A stretch of 64,000 bases of DNA from contig NW_025335941.1 of assembly GCF_004798865.1 (NCBI RefSeq), forward strand, positions 6,221,912-6,285,911, given 5' to 3'. The translations under genes and the position numbers were made by a program. Source of the DNA: Varanus komodoensis (lineage: Eukaryota > Chordata > Lepidosauria > Squamata > Varanidae). The notes under the pieces were generated by a model. The model made no database searches. It had not been told where the DNA came from and saw only the letters and a list, made by a program, of their open reading frames with translations. Shown here in pieces: positions 46,346 to 58,800 of this stretch (position 1 is the first letter of the stretch; each line of letters starts with the position of its first letter).

Positions 46346-49300
46346 TCTGAAAAGGACAAACAAATCTAGAGCTGGTTTGTCAAAATTGTGTTCTACTTTT
46401 TCAAGGCTGAAGTTTCCCTAACCGACCAAGATCAATAAGTAGGAGATCACTGGGAGTTCCGCACAACATGGGAATAAGCAGAGAATAAAAACAAGGCAAT
46501 CAGCAGGAGGACCAAGTTACTGTAACAAACATGGTTCAGGCAAGAAGGTATGTTCACAAAGGATTCAGTCCAATGAGAGCTAGGGAAAGAATCTGGGGCC
46601 AGAATATTTAGAAGTGAGATTGTTGCCAGCAACTCTTTCAGTCTCTAAAGCAGAGTTACTCAGAATATAGCACAGAGTCCAGCGGTGGCATACTAGACAG
46701 TTCTGGAAAGGAATTCCTCTTGAACTGTCCCTTGACTTCTGAGGAGTCTGCAGCAGTAGCTGGGCACTTTTCCTGGCCTCATTGGCTGCACTCTATATCC
46801 TGGCTTCACTCTACATCACTTCCAGCAATTTGGGTGTTTCCACTCTTCTTTCTCCAAAATGGATCCCTCCCTTTCTAAAGAAGTAGGCCCTGATCAGACA
46901 GCATGAATTGGACTAGTTGGACCCAGGTTTCCCCAGGTCTTCTAGTCTTGGGAGCCTCAGAACAAAAGGGGTCATCACATTATGCTCCAATTATTATTGA
47001 CATAAAAGCATACAATGCAGACTTTTAAAACAGGCCTTCCTTGGGAATCAGTTTGATCTCACCTTCCCCAAGAGGCACTGGTTGCCCATCTCTTCAGTTT
47101 TATCTGGCAGATTTAATGAACCAGAATAAGTACGGGTCATGACTGAAGCTCAGAACAGCTTTATGCTCAACTAAATTTTTGAATAGCTTTACTTAGGATT
47201 AATTATCCTCAACATCTGAGCTCTCAAATGAATAGCATAAATGTTTGTATTTGTGAGAGATCAAAATCAGTGGAGTGTGAAAGCATAATGGTGAAGAACT
47301 ATGTAGCTACTTCTCATCTTAAAGTTTTATGAACTTCATAAGATTAGATGATGTGCCAGAGTAGTTAGGAGGAGAGGACCAGGAATCCTTTACAAGATCA
47401 ATTATCCAAGAGGCTTCTTAATAAAAGTCATTTTTTGACCATGAAGAAAACCATTGGGACCCAGAAAAGTTTCTGTCTTCATTTTATATAGATCTGTATG
47501 TTCTCACCAATAGCATTCAGTATACAGACTAAATGAAAAATTAATATAACCTAAAGTGAATAGAAGAGTTGTGTCTTTTCTTCCCAAAGCCATGCAAAAT
47601 TTGGAAGTTACATTAGGGAACAGTTCTAAAGCAAATGCAGACAATCTTTTTAATTTGAAGGATCTAGCTCATACTATTAGTAAAGAATGGGAGATGGAAT
47701 GCATCCAAAGAGAGATGGAATGCATCCACACTGGCTAATAAGGCATATATTGTTTGTGCCAAATGTTTAAGAGCTATATTAGCATGCAATTTAGACTGGA
47801 ATCTCCAATGTGTCACCCAGAGACCCAATAGCACCCATGAGTACCTCCAATGGGGCCATGAAGGTGAACTCAATGTGGTCCTTGCAAGCATCTGGAATTC
47901 TGTTTTATTATGTAATGTTTCAAATGTTGCCAGCTCTTGCAATATACATGCATGAATTTGCATGAAAAGCATAGAGCTTTTAGCAATTAGGCTTCAACAA
48001 ACATGAACCAAATATATATAGAAGTCAACATTTGAAGTCTGTGCTTATATCCCACACATTTGTGTACTGAAAGCATTGTGAGGTCCTCAGTCCATTCTGT
48101 TATACGACGTGAGTGTTTATCCTTCAATTTTGTAAAATCAGTCTCTTAGGTACAGTCTTGATCCATAGAAGTTACAGATGGATGCCAAATCCACCAGATA
48201 GGATTTTTTGTGGTGATTCCTGCAGCAGTTTTTAAATTCCCAGATGTGCCCACGGGTTTAAAAATGGTGGGGGACCCTGCCCTGAGAGCTCATAACTAAA
48301 ATCTCTGCAACTATGAAAAAATACATTCTGTGGCTGTCATGCAAAAGGCAAAGATAACAGTGTTTGGTAAGCCAAGGTACTGCTATATGTTGCATTGTCC
48401 ACTCTTTTTGATGCCTGTAATTCTCCAAAGGAATGTGAACTTCTCCCATTCCTAGGTTTCAGTAAAAGGAAATAGTTATTTTTGAGCTCAGAGAGATTAT
48501 CTGAAATTTACTTTGCTGCTCATTTTGGCCTTTTCATTTTTTGCAGTTTTGACTAATTTGGAAGTGGAAAATATACATTTGTGGGGATATTTTCACAAGA
48601 GTGCACTCTCCTCCATTGATTACTGTGTGAAAGGGAGCTTTTAATACATATTTCATGAATATGCATTTTAAACATGCACATTTTAACACAATAGCAAATT
48701 CAGGAATTTTAGACTTTTCTGAGGGCCACTTTGTTTTCATTTGCATTTGAATAAGACATAGTCACATGATTTGCAAACAGAAATCCCTGCTAAAGCCCTG
48801 CAGGAATATAGCTTCAAAGTCCTAGCGATCCTGGCTTCTGACATCATGAAACAAAGCAAAAAAGTGAACAGCACATTTGCTGATTCCCACATGGCCATGC
48901 CAATTTCTGGATTGCTCAGTTCAGCAACTGAACACTGCAGTAAAACATTGGCTGTATTCCTATATAACCCTAAACAACAGTTTCTATTAAGCATGTTTGT
49001 CGCTCTAGCCATGAATTATTTTTCAGACAAGGAACAACACTTCAGTTTGTTTTCTTTATTTCTGGTTTTGCTCTCCTCCATCCATTTTGGCAGCCATGAG
49101 GCTGATTTCATTTTCATCTGGTTTTTGCTGGATGCTTCTAAAGCTCTGAGCTACTTCAGAGTGGACAGCTGTTCAACTAATCCATGGTGAGATATCTTGG
49201 ATAAGCTGTGGTTCTGGTTTCTGACATCACAACAAACCATGATTTAAATAAGTCAGATTTCAACTAACCGCACCTTATCTTAACATTATGTGTAAACTAG

Positions 49301-52300
49301 GCCAGTATCATACACCTTACACATTTAGTATACAACAGCACTCATTATCACAATACCACATATGTAAGGATCAGCAGATCACTCACCTGCACCCCATTAT
49401 TATTCTGACATTCCAATATCCTTTGGGTTCCTCTTTGTTTGAAATCTGATAGAAATTGAAGGTTTTAGAATGTCAGTAACAGATGACACCCAAATATCAT
49501 TTAGTAAAATTACTAAAAGAGCAAAAGGCAATCTAACCTTATCATTTGTGCAAGCTTTTTTGAATACTACGTTGCATGCCTTAGTCTCCTAAGCCTATCA
49601 TCCTTTCAGTAGTTCTGGAAAATGTTTACCCAGACATTTGGTTTTTTAAAAAATAAATCTGGGCTCAGTTGGGAAAAATATTGTGGCCTTTCATAAGGTG
49701 ATTTCCCTCCCTTTTTTTAGTGCTCTGTTTTTAACTGGCAAATAGTAGGCTCACAAAGTATGTTTTCAAGAGTTAAGGCCAGCCACAGAGCCCAAGTTTG
49801 ACAAAGACACCCATTTTTCTGTTTCTTGTTAGTGTTGGCTTGAAAAGACCACTCATTAACTTACCCAGTGAACAGTTTAGCCTTTGTTCTTCAGCTTGGC
49901 TTGCACGGCTAATATGCTAGGCTGATAGCAAAAATGTGTGAGCCTTAAGAATTCCAGATGATTGACATGCAATTAGCAACTTGAGAAACGATGCTTTGGG
50001 AACCACTGACAGGGCTGGTTGTGGACCCAGCTTTAGTTAATCTTCATTTTTGTACTTTGCTTGATGCAGCAAAGGCAATGCAGCTATAAGAAGCAACTGT
50101 GCTATTCTTACTCATGTCAGCTGTCAGAATCCCAGTGTAGCTCAGCACAGATCTATGCACTGGTTTCATCGTACAAAAACTGATTCATTAAGTGCCTTTT
50201 GACATATTAGAAAGCTTGAAAAGTAAAATTAATAATAATTAACTCCCCAGTTATCTTTCTTCCCAGAAAAAACTACACAGTAAGTTTGTTTATATTTAAC
50301 TGCTGACTATATTTATACTGTACCGCAAACACTTGATTTAAGCACCTACAGTGTGCAAACAAACTGCACATTGCAATGCACAATGAGTCTTGATTGTGAT
50401 CCAATTTCTTAATAGTCTGGGAAACTTTCAGTCTACTTTATGACATTCTAATCTGCAAACACTTGGACCTGGACATTTTCAGTAATGCTCAGCCAGCTTA
50501 AATCAAGGCACACTGCACATAAGGGCCTTCCAGTGATTTGGAGAAAATTGAGGGGGCATGAAACTGATGGTTAAATTGGAAAACTGATACCAAGATCATA
50601 ATATTGTGACAAAGACATCGAGTAGAAAAAGAATCACTGAATGCCACTATCATGCAGATGAGATATTTCTTACAAATATCTTTGTTATTACCAATGCCTT
50701 TGTTATTCACTGATGCAAAATATATTTGAAGCAGGGACATGAAACAGCCTTGGGTAAATCTGTCATTGCAAGGTCTGCATATGTTTGCAGCTGATACTCT
50801 GAGTATTTTAACAGGATAGCCAGAGTATATGTTTAATGGCCATAATCAAAGGAACAGTGTAACTAGCTCTCCATATCTAAACCATGTTGAATGGCAAAAA
50901 GGCATATGATACTTGATAGTTTAAAGTGCTTTTTAAAGAAAAAAAAGCAATAGGGTTCATACACTGGAGGAAAAGAAACTGTTTTTAATGCTAGTCTAGA
51001 CTTTGTGATACACTCTTTTTAACATATAATGATCCCCTTGCTGAAAAGTTAAGAGTTAAGATTGCCCAGTTGCACTTAGCTTTAAAATGCATGTCAGCTC
51101 AACCGTTCTTGTAAAATGTGTCCTGAAATAATAATAAGCCAAAGAACACACAAGTCCAGGTTTTACAAATTAAACATTATTTTTAGTTCTTCCTGTGAGA
51201 ACTAAGCTCTGTGCCAATGTTTAAACTTCAAACATTTGTGAAATCTATTATAACCTACCTTACAATGTAGATTCTCTCTCTTGTCTCTCCAGACTTCTAA
51301 AATTGTAAGAATGGTTAATCCTATTTTAAATATTAATGTTTCATCATAAAGCACAATGTTTTAAATGAAAGTCCACTATGGAAATTTGCATCAAAACCAA
51401 AATAGTATTTTTGAAAACTGCACTATGCTAATTAATAAGGCAGAGGAGGGGTGGTTTCCCCCCTCTTTTTACAAGCCAGTGACATTTACTGAAAGTTCTT
51501 CTCTTTCCTGTTCTCAGATTCCTTGTTGGAGAGGGACCATACTTGGGGAGTAGAAAGCATGCTTTGAATTAAAAAGCAAAGCAAAGCAAAGCTTCACCCT
51601 TTGTTTCAATCCTTAGAATCTGAAGTTTAGAAGGAACAGAAAAGGGGGTCATATACCTGGTAGTCACTGAAGTGCAAGACTTCTGCCCTATGCTTTGCAG
51701 AGCTGCCTCCAATCCTTATATCAACCCTGCTGGACAAATTGAGGCAGTTGTCCTGACAGTGACTCCAGCGGGTACCGGGACTGGTAGTGCAGCATCGGAG
51801 TCTAGAACTCTGTGATCCCGTGTGGCCTGCTCCGTGCCCACCCAAGTTAGTGTGCCCCCTTCAGGTACGATGGAGACTGTTGTCTCATTACAATGGCTGA
51901 AATAAGGACCAATCACCACTCTGTTCAGCATTGGTTTATGTGCTACTTTATCTTTTGCCTGATGCAGTAAGCAAAGTATATTAGCCTCACTCTCCCAGCA
52001 CAGATAATGCTGTGCTAGATGGATAAATGCCGGCACTGGATATAAAGTAGCTGTTTCCTCTGTTCCTATTTTACCTTAAAACCATCATTTCAATCATAAT
52101 TCCATGAGGCTGACCAAATTCCAAACCTCCAGGGCAGAGGACACATTGTTCTTTTCTAAGAAGTCATGGCTATTTATGTATTTATTTTACAAAGGGGAAA
52201 CCTGGCTGCCAGAAAAATTTGGGGAGCTTCTGTTTCCATGGAGCTGTGCAGGTGTGTGCACTTGAGCCACTGAGAGCTAAACTATATGCTACTGTAGCTA

Positions 52301-55300
52301 ATCCAAACAGTTTTCACTTTTGTGTAAGCATATGGGGTCCAAATCTGTATGAAGACATGGGTACAGGGCTATTCAAGCTTCCCACCCAGCCACCACAACC
52401 ACTATCCTGCACAGAAAAAGAAAAGTTCCCTTTGACACCAATGGAGATCCACCCCCCATTTGCGTCCCCCCCCCCCATGGAGGGAGTGTATTGAATAAGC
52501 TGTTTGGGAAGTTTTGGCATCCATCCACCCACCCATGTCTACTGGTTCCAGTCTGGATGGGAAACCTGTGCACTTACACCAAAAAAAAGGCGGGGGAGGG
52601 GGCTAGAATTAGCTATGGATTTAAAGCATCATTTGCCCTGTGTCAAAGCAGCCAACCACAGCAATGTGTCTTTAGAATATGACACTTTTACCTTTGAGGG
52701 ATATAATGTTTGCTGGGATTATATTAGGCATCAGTTTTGAGTAATCAGCATAGAGTGTTTATCTAATAACTTGACTGGACCATAGAAGGTGGCAAAGCAT
52801 TGCACAAGACACAATTGTGCAATGCAGACTATTTCCTGTGATCAAGTTATTGTCAAGAACCACAGACTTGCTTTTTTATATGACAGAGAGATACAAGCTC
52901 TCTGTGAAATATTCTCCTTCTCAACAGGCATTCATCCTCCTTCAACAGGATTTCTTTGTCCCCAGTTTGCTTTGTGATTCCCTAGTATTTATTTTGCTTT
53001 GGACCCTTTGAATTTAATGAACATTTCCCAAAAACTTTAACTTTCAAATATGAAGAGTAGTTAGGCTATGGTGGACATTTCTGGCTAATTTCTTTGCCAA
53101 TGCTTCATCTATGAAACAGGATTTTCCTTATAGTACTCCTTATATAATTAAGGGCTGGCCAAAGAAAGCTGAGAGTTTTGGGACTTCTGTTTAAACATAC
53201 ATTGGATTGCACCCTAATTGCAGCTGCAGTTAAGAGCTCAGTGGAAATCACCCAGGCTCCTGAGCAGTGTATTACAGCAGTGTGATTCCAAGTAGAGTTT
53301 GCAAATTGCATATTATCTTCATCTGTTGCTCACAAAGAGGGCCATGCATAAACAAGGCAGAAGCATTTTTCTATTGCAGAGGCTGTCCTGCTTTAAGGTT
53401 ATATTAGCATGTATGAGCCATCAGCATTATGCTGGACAGAGCAGTACATTTGCTTATGTGGGGTACACCCTTTGCTTTTCCTTCTGTCATTTTAGTCATC
53501 AAATAATACACACACACACACAGACTGCTTCTCTATCTGCGATGTTGTATTATTCTATAAAATATCTTTGTTCCATTCCTTAGTGAAAAATGGCTTTCAG
53601 AGCAGCTCATAACCAGTAACAAAAGAAGGCAATCCCTTTCACAATCTAAAAAAACCCACACACAACCACAAAAGGGATGGAAAGAGGAAGAAAATAAGTG
53701 GCCTTCCTGTAGGATGGGAGTATGGCCCCATTTACCGTCTCATCTTCCAGCAAGAGTAATCCAACAGAAGCAGGCCCTGATGTCCCCTTTGCCTGCTCTT
53801 ATCTCCCTCTTTCTCTAAGTAGAAATCTTACAGCCTGCTTTCCTGCCCCATTGTCCTTGCACACCTGTTCCATCTCTGAAGCCACCACACACACACACGG
53901 ATATATGAATGGAATATCAGAGTATAGCCTACATGTGTAAAATCTTACAAGCTTAGGCCCACATCATGCCCAGTGCATAGAAACCTGGTGATGGTGGAGG
54001 TGGGGCATGTATAGCAGGCAGCCCCATTATGCATAGAAAAAAGATATTGGTACGACACATTCCGTTATCCACCTTTCTGGAAACACTTTGTGGTGAGTTG
54101 ATCAGTTTTCAACCATTGTTATCTTTCATGTATCAACAACCTTGCTCAAGCCCCAAACTGAAGTCACTATATTCCCATCAGGTTGTCTCTTACCTCATAG
54201 GAAGCACTCAGATTCTTACCTCTGATGCTTCATCTCAACACTTCAGGGACATCATCAATTACCCAGGGCATTCCCGTCTCACCACAAGCATTTTTAGCCT
54301 TACTTGCCTTGGGGTAACTAAGGTAATGACCTGAATACCATCATTTGCTCCTCTGCCATCTTCTTTCTCCAAGATGGCTCCTAAAATGTTTTTGTTCTTT
54401 CCCATAGTTACCCCTTTTCCTGCCAAGATTTAACGGTAAAGAAAGATGCATTTATTTCTACAGAGGAAAACAACTGGTATATTCAGGCGCTTGCCTATCT
54501 TGAAACAGCTACATTTTTTTCCACTCCACACTCCAGAATGAGGTAGGCTTTTCTTCACATCATTCCCATCCAGCCTTTAGTACTGACTGTGCTCATCTCA
54601 CTAGCTCCCCTTCCCATCGCCACACCAGAATAGAAGTTCACCTGCCTCTCCCAGCTCGCTGTCCCAGCCAGCACTCCAAGCACAACCAGTGGCTCTGGAC
54701 CCTTTGGAGGGGGGAGGCAGAATGCGAGCTGCCCACCCCAATGCTCCTTTCTCTTTTTGTGCCACAATATTTTGTGAAGAATACATTTATGCTAAAAGTG
54801 CTGAGGTATTTTGTATAAGCATTAATCCCTGAAGAAGATGTGGTAACAATCCATATATAATATGGAAATCATATATATCCTTTATCCAGGTGTAATACAG
54901 AGTTGCTAATTAAATATTGTACTGTAACTATACTTCAAACGGTATATGTGTGTGTGTGTTGCCTGCACTCCAACAATTGCAGTAACAAAAAATGCTGGGT
55001 AAACTCTACAGGCTTTTAAAATCCTACATTCCAGTAACTTCTTTTCAAGTTACTTCTTTATGGATTGGATCTTTATGACAGCTCTTCACATATTTCTTTC
55101 CCCAGAAACATAGTAACCTGTAAGAAGCAAAGGTAGCCTTTCTCAGTGCTCACTCATCTGTAATTAGGGTAAATGGTGGAGTGAAATTGCTGTTTTGCAA
55201 AAGACTAGACTGAAATATATATAATATTATTCAGAACAGTCTGTTCCAGGAAGGGAAAAAAGACCTCATTTATGCCCAAGTTGCTGTCTTTCAAGTTACA

Positions 55301-56059
55301 ACAGTTCCTATTCCAAGCGTACTGATGATTTGCTGTCTGTTTTCTGTGATGCCTTGCTTCCAATCCTTCAAAACCTGTGCTGCAACTAGCAATCAGTGGC
55401 AAATGAAGACAGTAATGGAGTATAAGACGTAGGAGAAATATATATTCATGGTACAATTTTAGGTTTCTGATTGTTCACTCTGATATAGTCATATCCTTCC
55501 CACTGTAAGTTGCAGTAACTCCAAATCCAAGTTTAAAAAGAATTCTTATAAAAGACTAGTTTAACAGCCAGTTATTCAGAGAAATAAATTTCTATCTGCA
55601 TGTGCATAGGAAAGCAGCATTCCTGATCATGCAGAGGTGCTTACTGAATTCAAGTAGAAACTCTTTCCAAACCTTAGGGCTCAACACAGGGAGTTCACTC
55701 ATGACCCTTTCTTGCTCTTGTTCAGTTTTAGCCCTAACGTGTGCAAGTGAATCCCTGCATAAGGAAGAAATTTAAGTTATTTAAGAATGGAAACCAAGCA
55801 ATGGTTAGTTTCAGTTTCCAAAGCCATCTTTGCTCAGAAAGCATCTTGGTATCAGAATGACAACCTTTAATCGTCATCCATACATTTTAATCTGAAAGGG
55901 TCAAGAAACAAGAATATCACAAAGCAAAATAGCATTAACCAGTGCTTAGTTTGATGCCATTTAAATCACATACATTGTATTTCACAAAATGTGAATCAAA
56001 TTAAATTGGAATGTATCACATTACTTCATAAGGCAAAACATGCATTATGTTCATGTAAC
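46346..56059. other. Intergenic sequence downstream of TMEM47
   Basis: The largest block without a named element. Small items: a short tandem duplication (GAGATGGAATGCATCCA) at 47691-47730, AAAGC pentamers at 51570-51592, C runs near 52467-52478, CA and GT microsatellites near 53506-53521, 53886-53899 and 54945-54959, and inverted GCCATCTT/AAGATGGC sites at 54355-54378. The longest open frame of the window (48771-49190, 139 codons) is here but its sequence resembles no family and a conflicting open frame covers the opposite strand. A GC-richer patch at 51700-51870 is unexplained. Confidence 0.5.
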
Positions 56060-56732
56060 AGAATTTTGTTTATTATTTGGATTACTTTTTCAACATACAA
56101 GTTTATGTAAGCTACAAAAGTTGTGAAATGGTAATAAAACTATGAAATGAAGGGGGAAACCCCACTAAGTTTTGTTTTTTAAAGTACATTTTACATTTCT
56201 CTGCATGACTAAGATGGATCACATTTCAATGAATCATTTAATAAAACATAGAATACATTTAGGAAAAAATATGAAAACATGAAAGTAATCTCATCAACAG
56301 CATGAAGAATCCTTCATTTTTCTTTGTCAAGAGACAGAAATGAAATCTCTAGGCACAGTTTTAGGCTTTATAGAGGACACACAGAGGCGATAGGTTAGTG
56401 TGCACTGTTCTGTACAAAAATACAGTCTGAATAAATTACATTGCTAGCCATAAGATTGAACTTCACTTATCAGTCATTTCATTGCATGTTTAATAATATA
56501 CAGTTGACATGCTAATCCATATATTTATATATATTTATATCACTTATATTTCAAACACATAGATCTCTCTATATTTATTTATGTCTTTCAAATTTACATG
56601 TTGAGCCTACAAAAGCTAAACTTAGTTGTGCAAGAAATCTGAGAAAGGTGCTAGATACTTGTCAGCACTGGACGGCATACTTTAAGTTTTAAAATACAAA
56701 TATCTAGCCCTAGTTGCAGCTTGCTTATGTGA

Positions 56733-56769
56733 GTGTGTGTGTGCACATGTGTGTGCGCATGCATGTGCA
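56733..56769. repeat. Alternating purine-pyrimidine run (Z-DNA-prone), 37 bases
   Basis: GT, GC, CA and AT steps alternate without a break, including a GTGCGCATGCATGTGCA segment. GT/GC-rich alternation is the classical Z-DNA-forming pattern. It falls in the putative distal 3' untranslated region of TMEM47. Confidence 0.85.
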
Positions 56770-58639
56770 GGTGTGCATTTGCAAGATAAAACAATACATA
56801 TGTGGTGTGAAAATTCATCCTGTTTGTGATATGAAGCCAAATACAACTGAGTGCTAATGCTATAATTAATATAATTATATATTTAAGTGCGATCTTTCAC
56901 ACATACAATGCAACACCTAAGTGTTTAAGTTTGTAAGTAGAAATTGGTATTTCTGTTCTGCATCCCACCTACTTATAATTAATCCTACACTTGTTGAATT
57001 GTCTGTTTCAAAGAAGGTGTAAATGAGGCACTAAATCTGCATTTAGATAGAATTAAAAATGAAGAGGACATGATTGTTGGATTATCTTTATTATCATTTT
57101 AAAACAAACAAACAAAAAGCCTATCTTGGATTAACATCTCATAGTTATTCTTAAAGACACCCAATCAACTTGGTGAGCATCACATTATGAGATTAGTTCT
57201 GTAAGTACCCATTTCCATTAAAGGAAGTACCCAGTGCTGTTGAATGAAAATGCTCCACAAAATTAAAGCTTGCATGCCTTTGTGTGAGAGAAGGTGCTAT
57301 GACTAAATTGTGTCAGTCTAAATAAGCAAGTCTGATCTAGTATCACACCTTTGACTTTCTTGGAACTGGAATAGCTGGAAACTGATGCATGGTTTCTACA
57401 CAATTTAACTTTCTCTTTGTACATTGATCACATGAAGTTATAGAAGTGTGATGCAGCCAGCAGGACTTTTTCCAGCTGCAAAGAGAACAGAACTTATTGA
57501 GGTTATATCCACTCCTGTTATCTTTGGAAATATGTATCTGGATCCACTGAAACTGATGATATAACTAATGAAACCAGCCCAAAGTGCTTTCCCTTAAGAA
57601 TCTGAAGCAAGAAAAAGAAAAAGGCTGCAATCTAAAACGTATGAGGTTGGATCCAGGATCTGACTTCCACTGATGAAAGAGTTCTACTCATGAAATGTGG
57701 TTCCACCTTATTTTTAGCGATCGCCTCTCTCCTGTACTACATTTCACCCCATTGCCCACATATGCTCCACTGAACTGGAGTAATTCCGACTGAATTCTGT
57801 AGAATTTCTTCAGGCAGCAACTCTGGAACTCACAAAATTGTGCCACCTACAAACTTCTGCCACTGGTTTCAGTGAAACCACTTCAAAGAACCAATAATCA
57901 AACTCTGAAGACTTGCAGCCCAAGAAACCTTGCACCAAATGACATAATTACTACATTTCAACCTAGCTGCATAATTGTGCTTGGATAGATTAATTCAACA
58001 GTTGTTATTTCCAATTTCTTCCAGTGGAAGCATACTACTGAGAATCAAGTAAAGCAAGCCATTTGCCCGCACATCCAAAGCATGGGCAAGGTAGGCAAAC
58101 TGTGGCACGGCCGAAACAAATTGTGGCAGGAGACTTTTATATGTCTCCATTGGATCAGCCAGACCAACAGGCCTACTTATGCCCCATAGACAGACCTGCA
58201 CTTCAGCTGTGCTGCTCAGCTGCTTATTCCCAGGCAAATACGCTCTAGATAATATGGCAGAGGTGGCTGCATATCAAAACCTAAAGCTGCCTTACAGTTA
58301 CTCAGATCATCTAAGCAAGTATTACCCAGGCAGCAGCTCATCACAGCCTCCAGCAGAGTTCTTTCGCAGCACTGTTAAGTGCTCCTGCCTGTGGCTGAAC
58401 CCGCGCCTTTCTTCTTACAAAGCAAGCTCACCGGGAAGAGTGCATACAGGAACGTGCTTTCAAGCTGCTCTGCCTCCTGCTGTTGTGTGGATGATGGGAC
58501 AACCTTGTTGAAAAGGTTGGCTATCAACACTCTTCAAGCTTCACATTTTACATGCTTCCATTTAAAGAACATTTTTGACAGCTCTGCCTATCCGAATGGC
58601 AGCCAAGCATTCCTGCAACACTAACGTGCCATCTCAGAG

Positions 58640-58800
58640 CAACACAGGAAGCTGCCACATGCTGAATCAAGCCACTAGTGCATGCAGACTAGTGCTGTCA
58701 ACACTGTGTGTCAGAGTTTCAGGCAGAAGTATTTCCAGCCCTGCCTGGAGATGCCAGAAACTGAAGCGGAGGTTTTCTGCATGCAAATCTTATCTTGTAA
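58640..58800 (-). mobile_element. tRNA-Ala-like SINE, minus strand, inside the putative TMEM47 3' UTR
   Basis: The plus strand reads AACACAGGAAGCTGCCACAT, then GCTGAATCAAGCCACTAGTG, GAGTTTCAGGCAGAAGTATT, TCCAGCCCTGCCTGGAGATG, CCAGAAACTGAAGCGGAGGT and TTCTGCATGCAAATC. This is the reverse complement of the SINE at 24728-24890, including the B-box and A-box areas at the high-coordinate side. It is in the same orientation as TMEM47. A shorter related piece (AAGCTGCCTTACAGTTACTC) lies at 58284-58330, and an antisense tail-like piece (TTTATATGCCACCCTATCAC) at 58908-58930. Confidence 0.75.

Noticed and set aside
48771-49190. Longest open frame in the window (139 codons, plus strand)
   Set aside because: No recognisable domain, no splice or promoter context, and a competing open frame on the opposite strand. 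A length of this order is expected by chance somewhere in 64 kb on six frames.
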